Shown: positions 17,670-25,897 of the stretch, piece by piece | How positions within the stretch are numbered: the first letter of the stretch is position 1 | How the letters are laid out: the number at the start of each line of letters is the position of its first letter | Source: Deinococcus yavapaiensis KR-236 | Lineage (GTDB): Bacteria > Deinococcota > Deinococci > Deinococcales > Deinococcaceae | Direction: 5' to 3' | DNA: 64,000 nt | Assembly: GCF_003217515.1 (NCBI RefSeq) | Contig: NZ_QJSX01000005.1 | Location: 234,108 to 298,107, forward strand | Made by a program: the position numbers and the translations under genes | The notes under the pieces: model-generated | Seen by the model: the letters and a program-made list of their open reading frames with translations, nothing else | Told to the model about the DNA's origin: nothing | The model's database searches: none

Positions 17670-19509
17670 CGTCCTGCCCGACGCGAAGACCACCTGGGCG
17701 AGCGACGAGCTCCATCCCAGGCCGATGCTGACGCGCCCTTGGCGATCGCTCGACGGCGTGTGGGCCTTCTCCACGAGCAAGCAAGAACACCCCGAGGACG
17801 TCGCCTTCGACCGCACGATTCGCGTGCCCTTCGCGCCCGAGACGCCCGCGAGCGGCGTGCACGCCACCGACCACGGCGGCAGCTTGTGGTACCACACCCG
17901 CGTCGAACTCGCGCCTCACGAGGTTCCCGGCCCCGACGAGCGTCTGCTCGTTCACTTCGGCGGCGTGGACTGGAAGGCGCGCGTCTTCGTCGACGGCGCC
18001 TTCGCCCGCGAGCACGAAGGCGGCTACACGAGCTTCTTCGTGGACGTCACGCGCGCTGCGAGAAAGGGCAGCTTCGAGATCGCCGTGCACGCCACGGACG
18101 AGCCCGGCGATCTCGACGTGCCGCGCGGCAAGCAAACGTGGAAAGACGAGCCGCACGCCATCTGGTATCCGCGCACGAGCGGCTTGTGGCGCACCGTCTG
18201 GCTGGAGAAGGTGCCTCGTCAGCACGTCGCGCACGTCGCTTGGACGCCCAACATCGACCGCTTCGAACTGCTGCTGCGCACCGAACTCGCCGAGTTGCCC
18301 GCGCCGGGCACGCGCCTGCGCGTCCAAGTGTCGCTGCACGGCGAGGTCCTCATCGACGAGGACGCCCTCGTTCGCACGCGCCGCTTCGAGAAGGTCCTGC
18401 GCTTTCCCGATCCCGGAATCGACGCGGCCCGTGAAGACTTGCTGTGGACGCCCGACCATCCGCGCCTCTTGGACGTCACGTTCACCTTGACCGTCGCCGG
18501 AAGCGAAATCGACCACGCCGAAGGCTACACGGCGATGCGCTCCGTCTCGACCGGCGGGCGGCGCTTCCTGCTCAACGGCCGCCCGTACCCGCTGCGACTC
18601 GTGCTGCACCAAGGCTACTGGGCCGACACGGGCCTCACCGGAGACGACGACCGCTTCCGCTTCGACGCCGAGATGATTCGCCGACTCGGATTCAACGGCG
18701 TCCGCCTGCACCAAAAAGTCGAGGACCCGCGATTCTACGCGTGGTGCGACCGCGTCGGGCTCGCCGTGTGGGCGGAGTTGCCGTCCGCGTACGCTTTCAA
18801 TCCCGAGAGCCTCTCGACCCTCACGCGAACGTGGCTCGACTGCTTGCGCGACCTCGCGTCGCATCCGTGCATCGTCGCGTGGGTGCCCTTCAACGAATCG
18901 TGGGGCCTGCCCGACCTCGCCACGCGGACCGATCAGCGCGAAGCGCAGCGCGCCTTCTACGCCCTCACGAAAGCCTTCGACACGACGCGCCTCGTGAGCG
19001 GCAACGACGGCTGGGAGCAACTCGTGACGGACATGTACACCGTGCACGACTACGACGAAGACCCCGAGAAGCTCCTCGCACGCTACGGCAGTCCGGACGC
19101 GATTCGCGAGACGATGTGGAAGCTCTGGCCCGGCGGGCACCGCTCCACCTTGGAAGGACTGATGCCCGACGAGCGTCCCGTGATCCTCAGCGAGTTCGGC
19201 GGCATCTCGTGCATTCCCGAGGGAGAGCGCGGATGGGGCTACGTCGTCGTGCGAACTTCCGACGTCCTCACGAGCGCGTACGAAGCGCAACTCGGCGCGG
19301 TGAACCGCGCCCTCGACCTCAAGGGCCTCCACGGCTTTTGCTACACCCAGTTCGCCGACACGTACCAGGAGAAGAACGGCCTGCTGGACATGGCGCGCCT
19401 GCCGAAGGCGGACGTCGAGCGGATCGCGCGGGCCACGAGAGGCCAAGCGCCCCACCCCGCCAATCCGTTGTGGTACTCGCCGCGCTGGCGCCAGGGGGTG
19501 AAGCCGTGA
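17650..19509 (+). CDS. GH2 family glycosidase (short form)
   Basis: 619 residues, shorter than the GH2 at 6356 because it lacks C-terminal extra domains. Sugar-binding jelly roll (about 30-185, with YHTRVEL and HFGGVDWKARVFVDG), Ig-like domain (190-300), then the barrel with acid/base Glu in VPFNESWG (E416) and nucleophile Glu in VILSEFGG (E515). The family covers beta-galactosidase, beta-glucuronidase and beta-mannosidase; I cannot choose with confidence. The ATG has a strong GGAGGAG site and overlaps the GH38 gene by 20 bases, so it is co-translated with it. Cytoplasmic. Confidence 0.9.
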   Translation: MIESLPDVLPDAKTTWASDELHPRPMLTRPWRSLDGVWAFSTSKQEHPEDVAFDRTIRVPFAPETPASGVHATDHGGSLWYHTRVELAPHEVPGPDERLLVHFGGVDWKARVFVDGAFAREHEGGYTSFFVDVTRAARKGSFEIAVHATDEPGDLDVPRGKQTWKDEPHAIWYPRTSGLWRTVWLEKVPRQHVAHVAWTPNIDRFELLLRTELAELPAPGTRLRVQVSLHGEVLIDEDALVRTRRFEKVLRFPDPGIDAAREDLLWTPDHPRLLDVTFTLTVAGSEIDHAEGYTAMRSVSTGGRRFLLNGRPYPLRLVLHQGYWADTGLTGDDDRFRFDAEMIRRLGFNGVRLHQKVEDPRFYAWCDRVGLAVWAELPSAYAFNPESLSTLTRTWLDCLRDLASHPCIVAWVPFNESWGLPDLATRTDQREAQRAFYALTKAFDTTRLVSGNDGWEQLVTDMYTVHDYDEDPEKLLARYGSPDAIRETMWKLWPGGHRSTLEGLMPDERPVILSEFGGISCIPEGERGWGYVVVRTSDVLTSAYEAQLGAVNRALDLKGLHGFCYTQFADTYQEKNGLLDMARLPKADVERIARATRGQAPHPANPLWYSPRWRQGVKP

Positions 19510-20846
19510 CTCGCGTCGTGATCACGGGCGCGGGCGGCATGGTCTTTCCGCTGACCCTCGCGGCGGACTTCCTGGCCTCTGCGCAACTTCGCGGCGCCGA
19601 GCTCGTTTTGCACGACATCGACGCCGCGCGGGCCGAGCGCACCGCCAACGCCGTGCGCGGCGTGGCCGATCATCACGCCCTCCCCTTGAAGCTCGTCGTC
19701 ACGGCGGACCGCCGCGAAGCCTTGGCGGGCGCCACGCACGTCCTGATCACCTTTCAAGTCGGCGGCCTCGACGCGTACCGCTCGGAAGTCGAGATCTCGC
19801 GGCGCTACGGCTTGGACTTCGTCGCGGGCGACACGCTCGGACCGGGCGGCATCTTGCGCTTCCTGCGGTCCACGCCCGCCTTCGACGCGCTCGCGCGCGA
19901 CGTCCTCGACCTTTGCCCGGACGCCCTCGTCCTGAACTACACCAACCCGATGGCGATGAACTGCGCGTACCTCGCGCGGCTCGGCTTGAACGTCGTCGGC
20001 TTGTGCCACTCGATTCCCGGCACGGCCAAGATGCTGTCGGGATTGCTCAGCGTTCCCTTCGAGGAACTCGATTACGAGGCGGCGGGCATCAACCACCAAG
20101 CGTGGTTCGTGACGCTGCGGCACGCGGGCGAGGACCTCAATCCGCGCCTGAAGCGTCTGCTGAGAGAGACCTTCTTGCCCGAGTACGGCGGCTTCACGGC
20201 TTTTCAAGAAGGCGGGCCCGCTTATCAAGGCGGGCAGGAACGCGTCCGCGCCGAGATGATGGAGACCTTCGGGTACTTCCTCAGCGAGTCGAGCCACCAC
20301 GCGTCGGAGCTCGTGCCGTACTTTCGCAAGTCGCGTGAAAGCGTCGTGGCGCACTTGCCGCGCCGCTGGGACTACCTCAAGGGCTCGCTGCAAACCGCGG
20401 GGCAAGAAGCGCGGACGACGAGCGACGCCGTCGCCGAATTGCGCGGCAAGCTCGCCGTGTCCGACGAGTTCGGCATGCGCATCGTCGCCGCGCACGCCTC
20501 GGGCGAACCCGCGAGCGTGTACGGAAACGTCTTGAACGACGGCTTCATCGACAACTTGCCGAGCGACGCGTGCGTCGAAGTTCCGTGCATCGTGGACGGC
20601 GACGGCGTGAAGCCGAAGGCGATAGGCCGCTTGCCGAGCGCGTGCGCGGGCCTCAACCTCACGGCCGTCGCCGTGCAGACGACCGTCGTGGAGGCCGCCG
20701 CGAACCACGATCCCGAGGCGCTGCGCGCCGCGTTCGCCCTCGATCCGCTCACGGCGAGCGTCGTCGACCTGCCCGACATTCGCGCGCTCGCCGCCGAGTC
20801 GATCGGCGCGCAACGACGCTGGCTGCCTCAGTGGGTGCGAGGATGA
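19506..20846 (+). CDS. GH4 NAD- and metal-dependent glycosidase (alpha-galactosidase/alpha-galacturonidase type)
   Basis: 446 residues. Rossmann start VVITGAGGMVFPLTLAADF, then NYTNPMAMN, GLCHSIPG (metal-ligand Cys167) and AGINHQAW (metal-ligand His197). The CHS and NH(x)AW motifs place it in the MelA/LplD-like group of GH4, which acts by oxidation at C3 and elimination, using NAD and Mn. The GTG at 19506 has a GGGGGTG site and overlaps the GH2 stop as GTGA. It can hydrolyse alpha-galactosides or galacturonides; the substrate is inferred only. Notably another enzyme using 3-keto chemistry in a locus that also holds a Gfo/Idh/MocA enzyme. Confidence 0.9.
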   Translation: MTRVVITGAGGMVFPLTLAADFLASAQLRGAELVLHDIDAARAERTANAVRGVADHHALPLKLVVTADRREALAGATHVLITFQVGGLDAYRSEVEISRRYGLDFVAGDTLGPGGILRFLRSTPAFDALARDVLDLCPDALVLNYTNPMAMNCAYLARLGLNVVGLCHSIPGTAKMLSGLLSVPFEELDYEAAGINHQAWFVTLRHAGEDLNPRLKRLLRETFLPEYGGFTAFQEGGPAYQGGQERVRAEMMETFGYFLSESSHHASELVPYFRKSRESVVAHLPRRWDYLKGSLQTAGQEARTTSDAVAELRGKLAVSDEFGMRIVAAHASGEPASVYGNVLNDGFIDNLPSDACVEVPCIVDGDGVKPKAIGRLPSACAGLNLTAVAVQTTVVEAAANHDPEALRAAFALDPLTASVVDLPDIRALAAESIGAQRRWLPQWVRG

Positions 20847-22054
20847 ACTCCATGAAAGTCGGCGTGTTCAAGAAGGGCCGGAATCTGCCGAGGGTGAAGG
20901 CGGACAACCTCGCCGTGGTCGTGCAGGCGCTCCGCAAACTCCAACCGATCGCCCGAACGACCCTCGCCGACGTCACGGGTCTCACGGCTGCTACCATCAC
21001 GAACATGGTCGACGAGCTCAGCGACCTCGACCTCGTTGTGGAGCGCCCGTCGGAAGAGCGGCAAGTCGGACGGCGCCCGACGTTGCTCACCCTCAATCGT
21101 GATCGCGGGCAAGTGATCGGCGTGGAGATCTCGCGTTCGCGCGTGCGCGTCGTGCGCTCGAACTTCGGCGGGGACGTGCTCGCCCGCGTCGAGCGGCCGT
21201 TCAAACCGGGCGCCGTCAAACGCAACCTCGCGCAGATCAAGGACGTCATCTCCGAAGTGGCGGGCGGCCCGAACCTGCTCGGAATCGGCGTGGGCGTTCC
21301 GGGCCCCGTGAGCTCCGCGCTGGGCCTCGTCGTGAGCCCTCCGAACTTCGGAGCGTGGCAAAACGTCGAGCTCGCCGAGACCCTTGGCGAAGCCTTCGGC
21401 GTGCGCTGCTGGCTGGACGACGACGCGAAAACCGCGGCGTTCGGCGAAGCTTGGTACGGCGCGGGACAAAACGTCTCGACGTTGCTGTACATCTCGCTGC
21501 GTTCGGGCATCGGTGCAGGTTTGATCGTGAACGACCGCGTGTACCGGGGAACACACGAGCTTGCCGGAGAAATCGGGCACACCACCATTCACGTGGACGG
21601 CCCCTTGTGCGAGTGCGGCAACCGAGGGTGCGTCGAGACGCTCGTGAGCGTCCCGGCGATCCTCCTCGAAGCGCGGCGCCTCGGCCTGGACGTCCCCGAC
21701 TTGGAGACGTTGCGCAGTCTCGCCGATGCGGGCGAAGCCCGCGCGGTGCAAGTGCGCGAGCGAACGCACACGTACCTCACGGCGACGTTGCTGAATGCCG
21801 TGAACCACTACGATCCCGACGTCATCGTTCTCGGCGGGCAACTCGTCGCGGCGTGGCCCGACCTCACCGAGGCGCTCGCCGCCAAGGTCAAAGGCCGCTC
21901 GTTCGGCTTTCTCTCCAAGGACGTGCGCATCGAGCCCAGCATGCTCGGCAAGGACGCGACGGCCCTCGGCGGCGTCGCCCTCGTGATCGATCAGGTGCTG
22001 CGCGATCCTCACGGCGTCCTGAAGCCCGTGGAGCACGTCGAAAGCGCAGACTGA
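20843..22054 (+). CDS. ROK-family transcriptional repressor
   Basis: 403 residues. An N-terminal winged helix (about 20-75, with LADVTGLTAATITNMVDELSDL) is followed by a full ROK domain: GIGVGVPGPV, LDDDAKTAAF and the zinc motif at 241-265 (EIGHTTI with His246, then CxCGNRGC with Cys256, 258, 263). This is the layout of NagC/XylR-type sugar-responsive repressors. The ATG at 20843 overlaps the GH4 stop as ATGA; a second ATG at 20852 has a better-spaced GAGGA site and may be the true start. As the only regulator in the mannosidase locus it probably controls the operons on both sides and the shared TTACTTAA promoters. Confidence 0.9.
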   Translation: MNSMKVGVFKKGRNLPRVKADNLAVVVQALRKLQPIARTTLADVTGLTAATITNMVDELSDLDLVVERPSEERQVGRRPTLLTLNRDRGQVIGVEISRSRVRVVRSNFGGDVLARVERPFKPGAVKRNLAQIKDVISEVAGGPNLLGIGVGVPGPVSSALGLVVSPPNFGAWQNVELAETLGEAFGVRCWLDDDAKTAAFGEAWYGAGQNVSTLLYISLRSGIGAGLIVNDRVYRGTHELAGEIGHTTIHVDGPLCECGNRGCVETLVSVPAILLEARRLGLDVPDLETLRSLADAGEARAVQVRERTHTYLTATLLNAVNHYDPDVIVLGGQLVAAWPDLTEALAAKVKGRSFGFLSKDVRIEPSMLGKDATALGGVALVIDQVLRDPHGVLKPVEHVESAD

Positions 22055-22227
22055 CCGAGCGTCGCGCTTCACGGTGACGGCGACGGTGAGAGGGACGGCA
22101 GGAAGGCGGCTCTCACAGGACGGTGGTGATCGAAGTGGTTCTTCGCGGACACGAGGCGCTCGCCACGCCTCGTTCCACGTTTTCTCCAGGTAGCCTGGGC
22201 CCGCGCTCCCCTCGTCTCCTGCTCAAG

Positions 22228-22262
22228 AAAAGCGCCCTTCCCATTCGGGAAGGGCGCTTTTT
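22228..22262. terminator. Bidirectional intrinsic terminator
   Basis: A 15-bp perfect stem (AAAAGCGCCCTTCCC and its complement) with loop ATTC, A-run on the left and T-run on the right. It ends the plus-strand GH38-GH2-GH4-ROK operon and the convergent minus-strand permease operon. Confidence 0.9.
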
Positions 22263-22285
22263 CGGCCATTGAGCCAGGAGGGACG

Positions 22286-23194
22286 TCAGCCCTTGACGGC
22301 GCCGTTGAGCGCGGAGCCTTGCACGAAGTAGCGCTGGAAGAGGAAGAAGATGACGATGACGGGCAGCATCACGAGGAGGCTGGCGGCCATCAGGAACTGC
22401 CACTGCACTTGCGACTGGGTTCGGAAGAACTGCAAGCCGACTTGCAAGGTGTAGAGGCGTTCGTCGTTGAGGTACAACAGCGGTCCGACGTAGCTTTCCC
22501 AGGCGCCTTCGAAGGTGAAGATGGCGACCGTGGCGATGACGGGCTTCGAGAGCGGCAGCATCACCTTGCGCCAAATCCAGAATTCCGTCGCGCCGTCGAC
22601 TCGTGCGGCTTCGCTGAGCTCGTTCGGCACGGACAGATAGTGCTGGCGAATGAGGAAGGTGAAGAAGGCGCCCGCGAAGTAGCTCGGCACGACGAGCGGA
22701 AGGTACGTGCCGACCCAGTGGATGCGTGAGAACAGGATGTACTGCGGGATGAGCGTCACCATGCCGGGAATCATCATGGTGGCGAGCAGGACCGTGAAGA
22801 GGGCGTCACGACCGGGAAAGCGCAACTTCGCGAATCCGTACGCGGCGAGCGAGCACGACAGGATCGTGCCGATCACCACCGCGATGGCGTACAAGGTGGT
22901 GTTGATGGTGTAGCGCGTGAACGGCGCTTGCGTCCACGCTTGCACGAAGTTGTCCCACCGTAGGGGGTTCGGAATCCAGATGGGCGGGTTGGCGTACACC
23001 TGCGTGTCGGCCTTGAGGGCGGTCGAGAGCATCCAAACCGCCGGGAAGAGGATCAGGCCGCCCACGATGGCGAGCAGAACGAACGCGATGGTCCGCCAGA
23101 ACATATCGAGCGCGCGAGGTCCGCCGGGCGCGCGGCGATTGTCGGCAGCGGACGAGACGGGTGCGGAGCTGAGGGGTTCTTGTTGAACGGTCAC
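22286..23194 (-). CDS. Sugar ABC transporter permease, MalG-like (CUT1)
   Basis: 302 residues, six transmembrane segments. The EAA loop for the ATPase reads NELSEAARVDGATEFWIWRKVMLPL. N-terminal 40 residues are polar and proline-rich before the first membrane helix (IAFVLLAIVGGLILFPAVWML). The GTG at 23194 overlaps the stop of the partner permease as GTGA and has a GAGGCG site. It is the second half of a sugar import channel. No binding protein or ATPase is encoded beside it; the binding protein at 32540 is the best candidate partner. Confidence 0.92.
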   Translation of the reverse strand: MTVQQEPLSSAPVSSAADNRRAPGGPRALDMFWRTIAFVLLAIVGGLILFPAVWMLSTALKADTQVYANPPIWIPNPLRWDNFVQAWTQAPFTRYTINTTLYAIAVVIGTILSCSLAAYGFAKLRFPGRDALFTVLLATMMIPGMVTLIPQYILFSRIHWVGTYLPLVVPSYFAGAFFTFLIRQHYLSVPNELSEAARVDGATEFWIWRKVMLPLSKPVIATVAIFTFEGAWESYVGPLLYLNDERLYTLQVGLQFFRTQSQVQWQFLMAASLLVMLPVIVIFFLFQRYFVQGSALNGAVKG

Positions 23195-24105
23195 CGAGAC
23201 GCCTCGCCTTCGTAGTGGACCCAGCGCTTCGCGCCGATGAATTGGATGAAGGTGACGGTCAATGCGATGATCAGCAAGATCCACGCCATGGCCGACGCGT
23301 AACCCATCTGGTACTCACCGAACGCCTTTTGCCACATGTATAGACCGTAGAAGAGCGTCGAGTACGAGGGGCCGCCTGTGCCGCCCGACGACACGATGAG
23401 CGCGGCTTCCCAGAACTGCAGGGCCGCGTACACACCCGTGATGAGCTTGAAGAAGATGGTGGGAGACATCATCGGGACGGTGATCTTCCAAAACTGCGTG
23501 ATGGGCTTGGCACCGTCGATCATCGCGGCTTCGTAGAGATCCTTCGGAATTCCTTGCAAGCTGGCGAGGTAGATGATGAAGCCGCCCGCCGCGCCCCACA
23601 TGCTCATGATGACGAGGGCAGGCTTGGCCCAGATCGGGTCGGAGAACCACAAAGGTGGATTCTGGATGCCGATGAAGCGCAGGAACGAGTTGATGGGACC
23701 GAACTCGGGATTGAAGACCCACAACCACAGCAGGAGAACGGCGACGCCCGAGAGCACCTTCGGCAGGAAGAAGATCGTGCGGAACACGCGCTGACCCGGC
23801 ACCTTCTGGTTGAGCAGCACGGCGATCAGCAAGCCCACGGCGACCGAGAGCGGCACGCTGAACAAAGCGTAGAAGCCCGTGTTGCCGAGCGAAGTCCAAA
23901 ACAGGCTGTCGTCGAACAGCAGACGTTGGTAGTTTTCCAAGCCGATCCAGCGCATGCGGGTGGTGACGTCGTAGTTGGTGAACGAGGCGTACAGCGAGAA
24001 GAGCATCGGGCCAGCCGTGAAGAGCAAAAAGCCGAGAAGCCAGGGCAAGATGAACAGGTAGCCGTTGATGGCCTCTCGGCGCCTCAAGGTGCTCATGCCG
24101 GCCAT
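23191..24105 (-). CDS. Sugar ABC transporter permease, MalF-like (CUT1)
   Basis: 304 residues with six membrane segments and the EAA motif GIPKDLYEAAMIDGAKPITQFWKITVPMM. The ATG at 24105 follows a perfect AGGAGGAAGAC ribosome site; the frame extends further upstream but without a better start. It forms the heteromeric permease with the product of the overlapping downstream gene. Divergent from the ROK kinase operon, sharing the intergenic region 24106-24317 with its TTACTTAA box, so likely under the same regulator. Probably imports manno-oligosaccharides (inference from context). Confidence 0.92.
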   Translation of the reverse strand: MAGMSTLRRREAINGYLFILPWLLGFLLFTAGPMLFSLYASFTNYDVTTRMRWIGLENYQRLLFDDSLFWTSLGNTGFYALFSVPLSVAVGLLIAVLLNQKVPGQRVFRTIFFLPKVLSGVAVLLLWLWVFNPEFGPINSFLRFIGIQNPPLWFSDPIWAKPALVIMSMWGAAGGFIIYLASLQGIPKDLYEAAMIDGAKPITQFWKITVPMMSPTIFFKLITGVYAALQFWEAALIVSSGGTGGPSYSTLFYGLYMWQKAFGEYQMGYASAMAWILLIIALTVTFIQFIGAKRWVHYEGEASR

Positions 24106-24210
24106 GTCTTCCTCCTTGCGCAATGGGTGAGTTGAGAGACTGGCATACGAACCGCTTGCATCGCTGACCACCTTTCTGTTGGGCGCGGCAAAACCACGCG
24201 TCGTGTGAAG

Positions 24211-24239
24211 TTGAACTCGCCCGAGTTACTTAACTATAT
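24211..24239 (+). promoter_or_regulatory. Promoter of the kinase operon with TTACTTAA box in the spacer
   Basis: TTGAAC (-35, 24211-24216), a 17-base spacer, then CTATAT (-10, 24234-24239; TATATG with an 18-base spacer is equivalent). The last 8 bases of the spacer are TTACTTAA (24226-24233). The same box occupies the same position in the promoter of the sugar-binding protein at 33808. A repressor bound there would block RNA polymerase. Confidence 0.62.
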
Positions 24240-24317
24240 GAAAAAATAGCGCCATTTGGTATATGCTGAGTTTAGCCCGAGTTTCGCTTCCTCTGTTCCT
24301 CTTTAAAGGAGTCACCA

Positions 24318-25307
24318 ATGCCGTTGCTTTCACCCGAGGCGCCGCCTCGTCACGTTCTCGCCATCGACATCGGCGGCACGAAGCTCGCCGTCGGCATCGT
24401 GTCGAGTCGCGGCGAAATCGCCGATTCGGCGCGCACGCCGACGCACGTCGAGTTCGGCCCGGACGTCGTCTTGTCCCGCATCGTCGGCCTCAGCCGTGAC
24501 TTGCTGCGCCGTCATCCCGTCGCCGTAGACATGATCGGCGTCGGCTGCGGCGGTCCCTTGGACACCGGGCGAGGTCTCGTGAAGAACCCGCCGAATCTGC
24601 CCGGCTGGAACGACTACCCGCTCGTGCAGCACCTTCAAGACGCCTTGGGCCTGCGAGTCGCGCTCGACAACGACGCGAACGCCGCCGCCCTCGCCGAATT
24701 CCACTTCGGAGCGGGGCGCGGCACGCGCCACATGGTGTACTTCACGATCTCCACGGGCATCGGCGGCGGGTTGATTCTCAACGGCGACCTTTACCGAGGC
24801 AAGTTCGGCAACGCGGGCGAAATCGGGCACGTGCAAGTCGAGTACGACGGCGAACCGTGCAACTGCGGCGGTCGCGGTTGCCTGGAGCACTACGCCTCGG
24901 GAACCGGCATCGCGCGCCGAGCACGCAAGCTCGCCGAGCGGTATCCGGACTCGCTGCTGAACACCCTCGCCGAGCACTCGGGTGAAATCACCGCGCACAC
25001 CGTCAAAGCGGCGCTCGAAGCGAACGACTCGGCGACCGTCGACTTTTGGGCCGAGACGATCGAGATGCTGGCGGCCGGTGTCGCGAGCGTCGTCCACGCC
25101 TTCGATCCGGAACGCGTCGTGATCGGCGGCGGCATCTCCAAGTTCGGCGACTTGCTGTTCGAACCGCTCCGTTCCAGGGTGAAGGCCCGCACGATGCCGC
25201 CCCTCATGGAAGGCGTGGATATCGTGCCCGCCTCGTGCGCCGACGACGTCGGGGTGCTGGGCGCGGCGGCGGTGGCGCTCGGCGGGCAGACGATGGTGGT
25301 GTCGTGA
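24318..25307 (+). CDS. ROK-family sugar kinase (glucokinase/mannokinase type)
   Basis: 329 residues, no DNA-binding domain, so an enzyme and not a repressor. ATP motif AIDIGGTKLAVG (16-27), catalytic Asp in LDNDANAAALAE (about D119), zinc motif EIGHV (His170) and CNCGGRGC (Cys181, 183, 188), GGGISKFG for adenosine. It phosphorylates a hexose at O6; with an alpha-mannosidase two genes downstream, mannose is the likely substrate, though ROK kinases are often broad. The ATG has an AAAGGAGTCACC site. First gene of a three-gene operon. Confidence 0.92.
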   Translation: MPLLSPEAPPRHVLAIDIGGTKLAVGIVSSRGEIADSARTPTHVEFGPDVVLSRIVGLSRDLLRRHPVAVDMIGVGCGGPLDTGRGLVKNPPNLPGWNDYPLVQHLQDALGLRVALDNDANAAALAEFHFGAGRGTRHMVYFTISTGIGGGLILNGDLYRGKFGNAGEIGHVQVEYDGEPCNCGGRGCLEHYASGTGIARRARKLAERYPDSLLNTLAEHSGEITAHTVKAALEANDSATVDFWAETIEMLAAGVASVVHAFDPERVVIGGGISKFGDLLFEPLRSRVKARTMPPLMEGVDIVPASCADDVGVLGAAAVALGGQTMVVS

Positions 25308-25897
25308 GCGCCGCCTCGAACTTGCTGACGTACGTCGAGCGGCACCGCGCGGCGCTCGATCGCCTCGCGGACCTGTCGCCGAACGTGGAGCGAGCCGCGA
25401 CCCTGTTGTTGGAAGCGCTTCGCGGCGGCGGCAAGTTATTGACGTGCGGCAACGGAGGCAGCGCGGCCGACGCGCAGCACTTCGCCGCCGAGCTCACCGG
25501 ACGCTACCGACGCGAACGCCGACCGCTGCCCGCCATCGCCCTCACGACGGACTCGAGCGCCTTGACGTGCATCGGCAACGACTACGCCTTCGCCGACGTC
25601 TTCTCGCGTCAAGTCGAAGCCCTCGCGGGCGAACGTGACGTCGTCGTCGGCATCACGACGAGCGGCAACTCCGAGAACGTCGTGCGGGCCTTGGCGGCGG
25701 CGAAGGCGCGCGGCGCGCGCGCGGTCGCCTTGTGCGGCGAACGCGGCGGTCGCGTCGAGGAATTCGCGGACGTCACCCTCAAAGCCCCGAGCGCCCTCAC
25801 GGCGCACACGCAGGAAATGCACATCCTGCTGATTCACGTTTTGTGCGAGACGATCGACGACGCCTTCGTCGACGAACGAATCGCGGAGCAGGCATGA
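25304..25897 (+). CDS. GmhA-like SIS-domain phosphosugar isomerase
   Basis: 197 residues, the length of sedoheptulose-7-phosphate isomerase. All four zinc/active-site residues known for E. coli GmhA have counterparts at constant offset: His59 and Glu63 (AQHFAAEL), Gln170 and His178 (TQEMHILLIH). The phosphate loop is GNGGSAADA and TTSGNSENV. In Gram-negatives GmhA starts lipopolysaccharide heptose synthesis; here the gene sits between a sugar kinase and an alpha-mannosidase, joined by GTGA and ATGA overlaps. A role in isomerising the phosphorylated sugar (for instance mannose-6-phosphate) is more likely than heptose synthesis, but this is inference. Confidence 0.88.
   Translation: MSAASNLLTYVERHRAALDRLADLSPNVERAATLLLEALRGGGKLLTCGNGGSAADAQHFAAELTGRYRRERRPLPAIALTTDSSALTCIGNDYAFADVFSRQVEALAGERDVVVGITTSGNSENVVRALAAAKARGARAVALCGERGGRVEEFADVTLKAPSALTAHTQEMHILLIHVLCETIDDAFVDERIAEQA

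Noticed and set aside
20843..22054. The ROK protein as a second sugar kinase
   Set aside because: A clear N-terminal winged helix and its place at the end of a catabolic operon favour a repressor.
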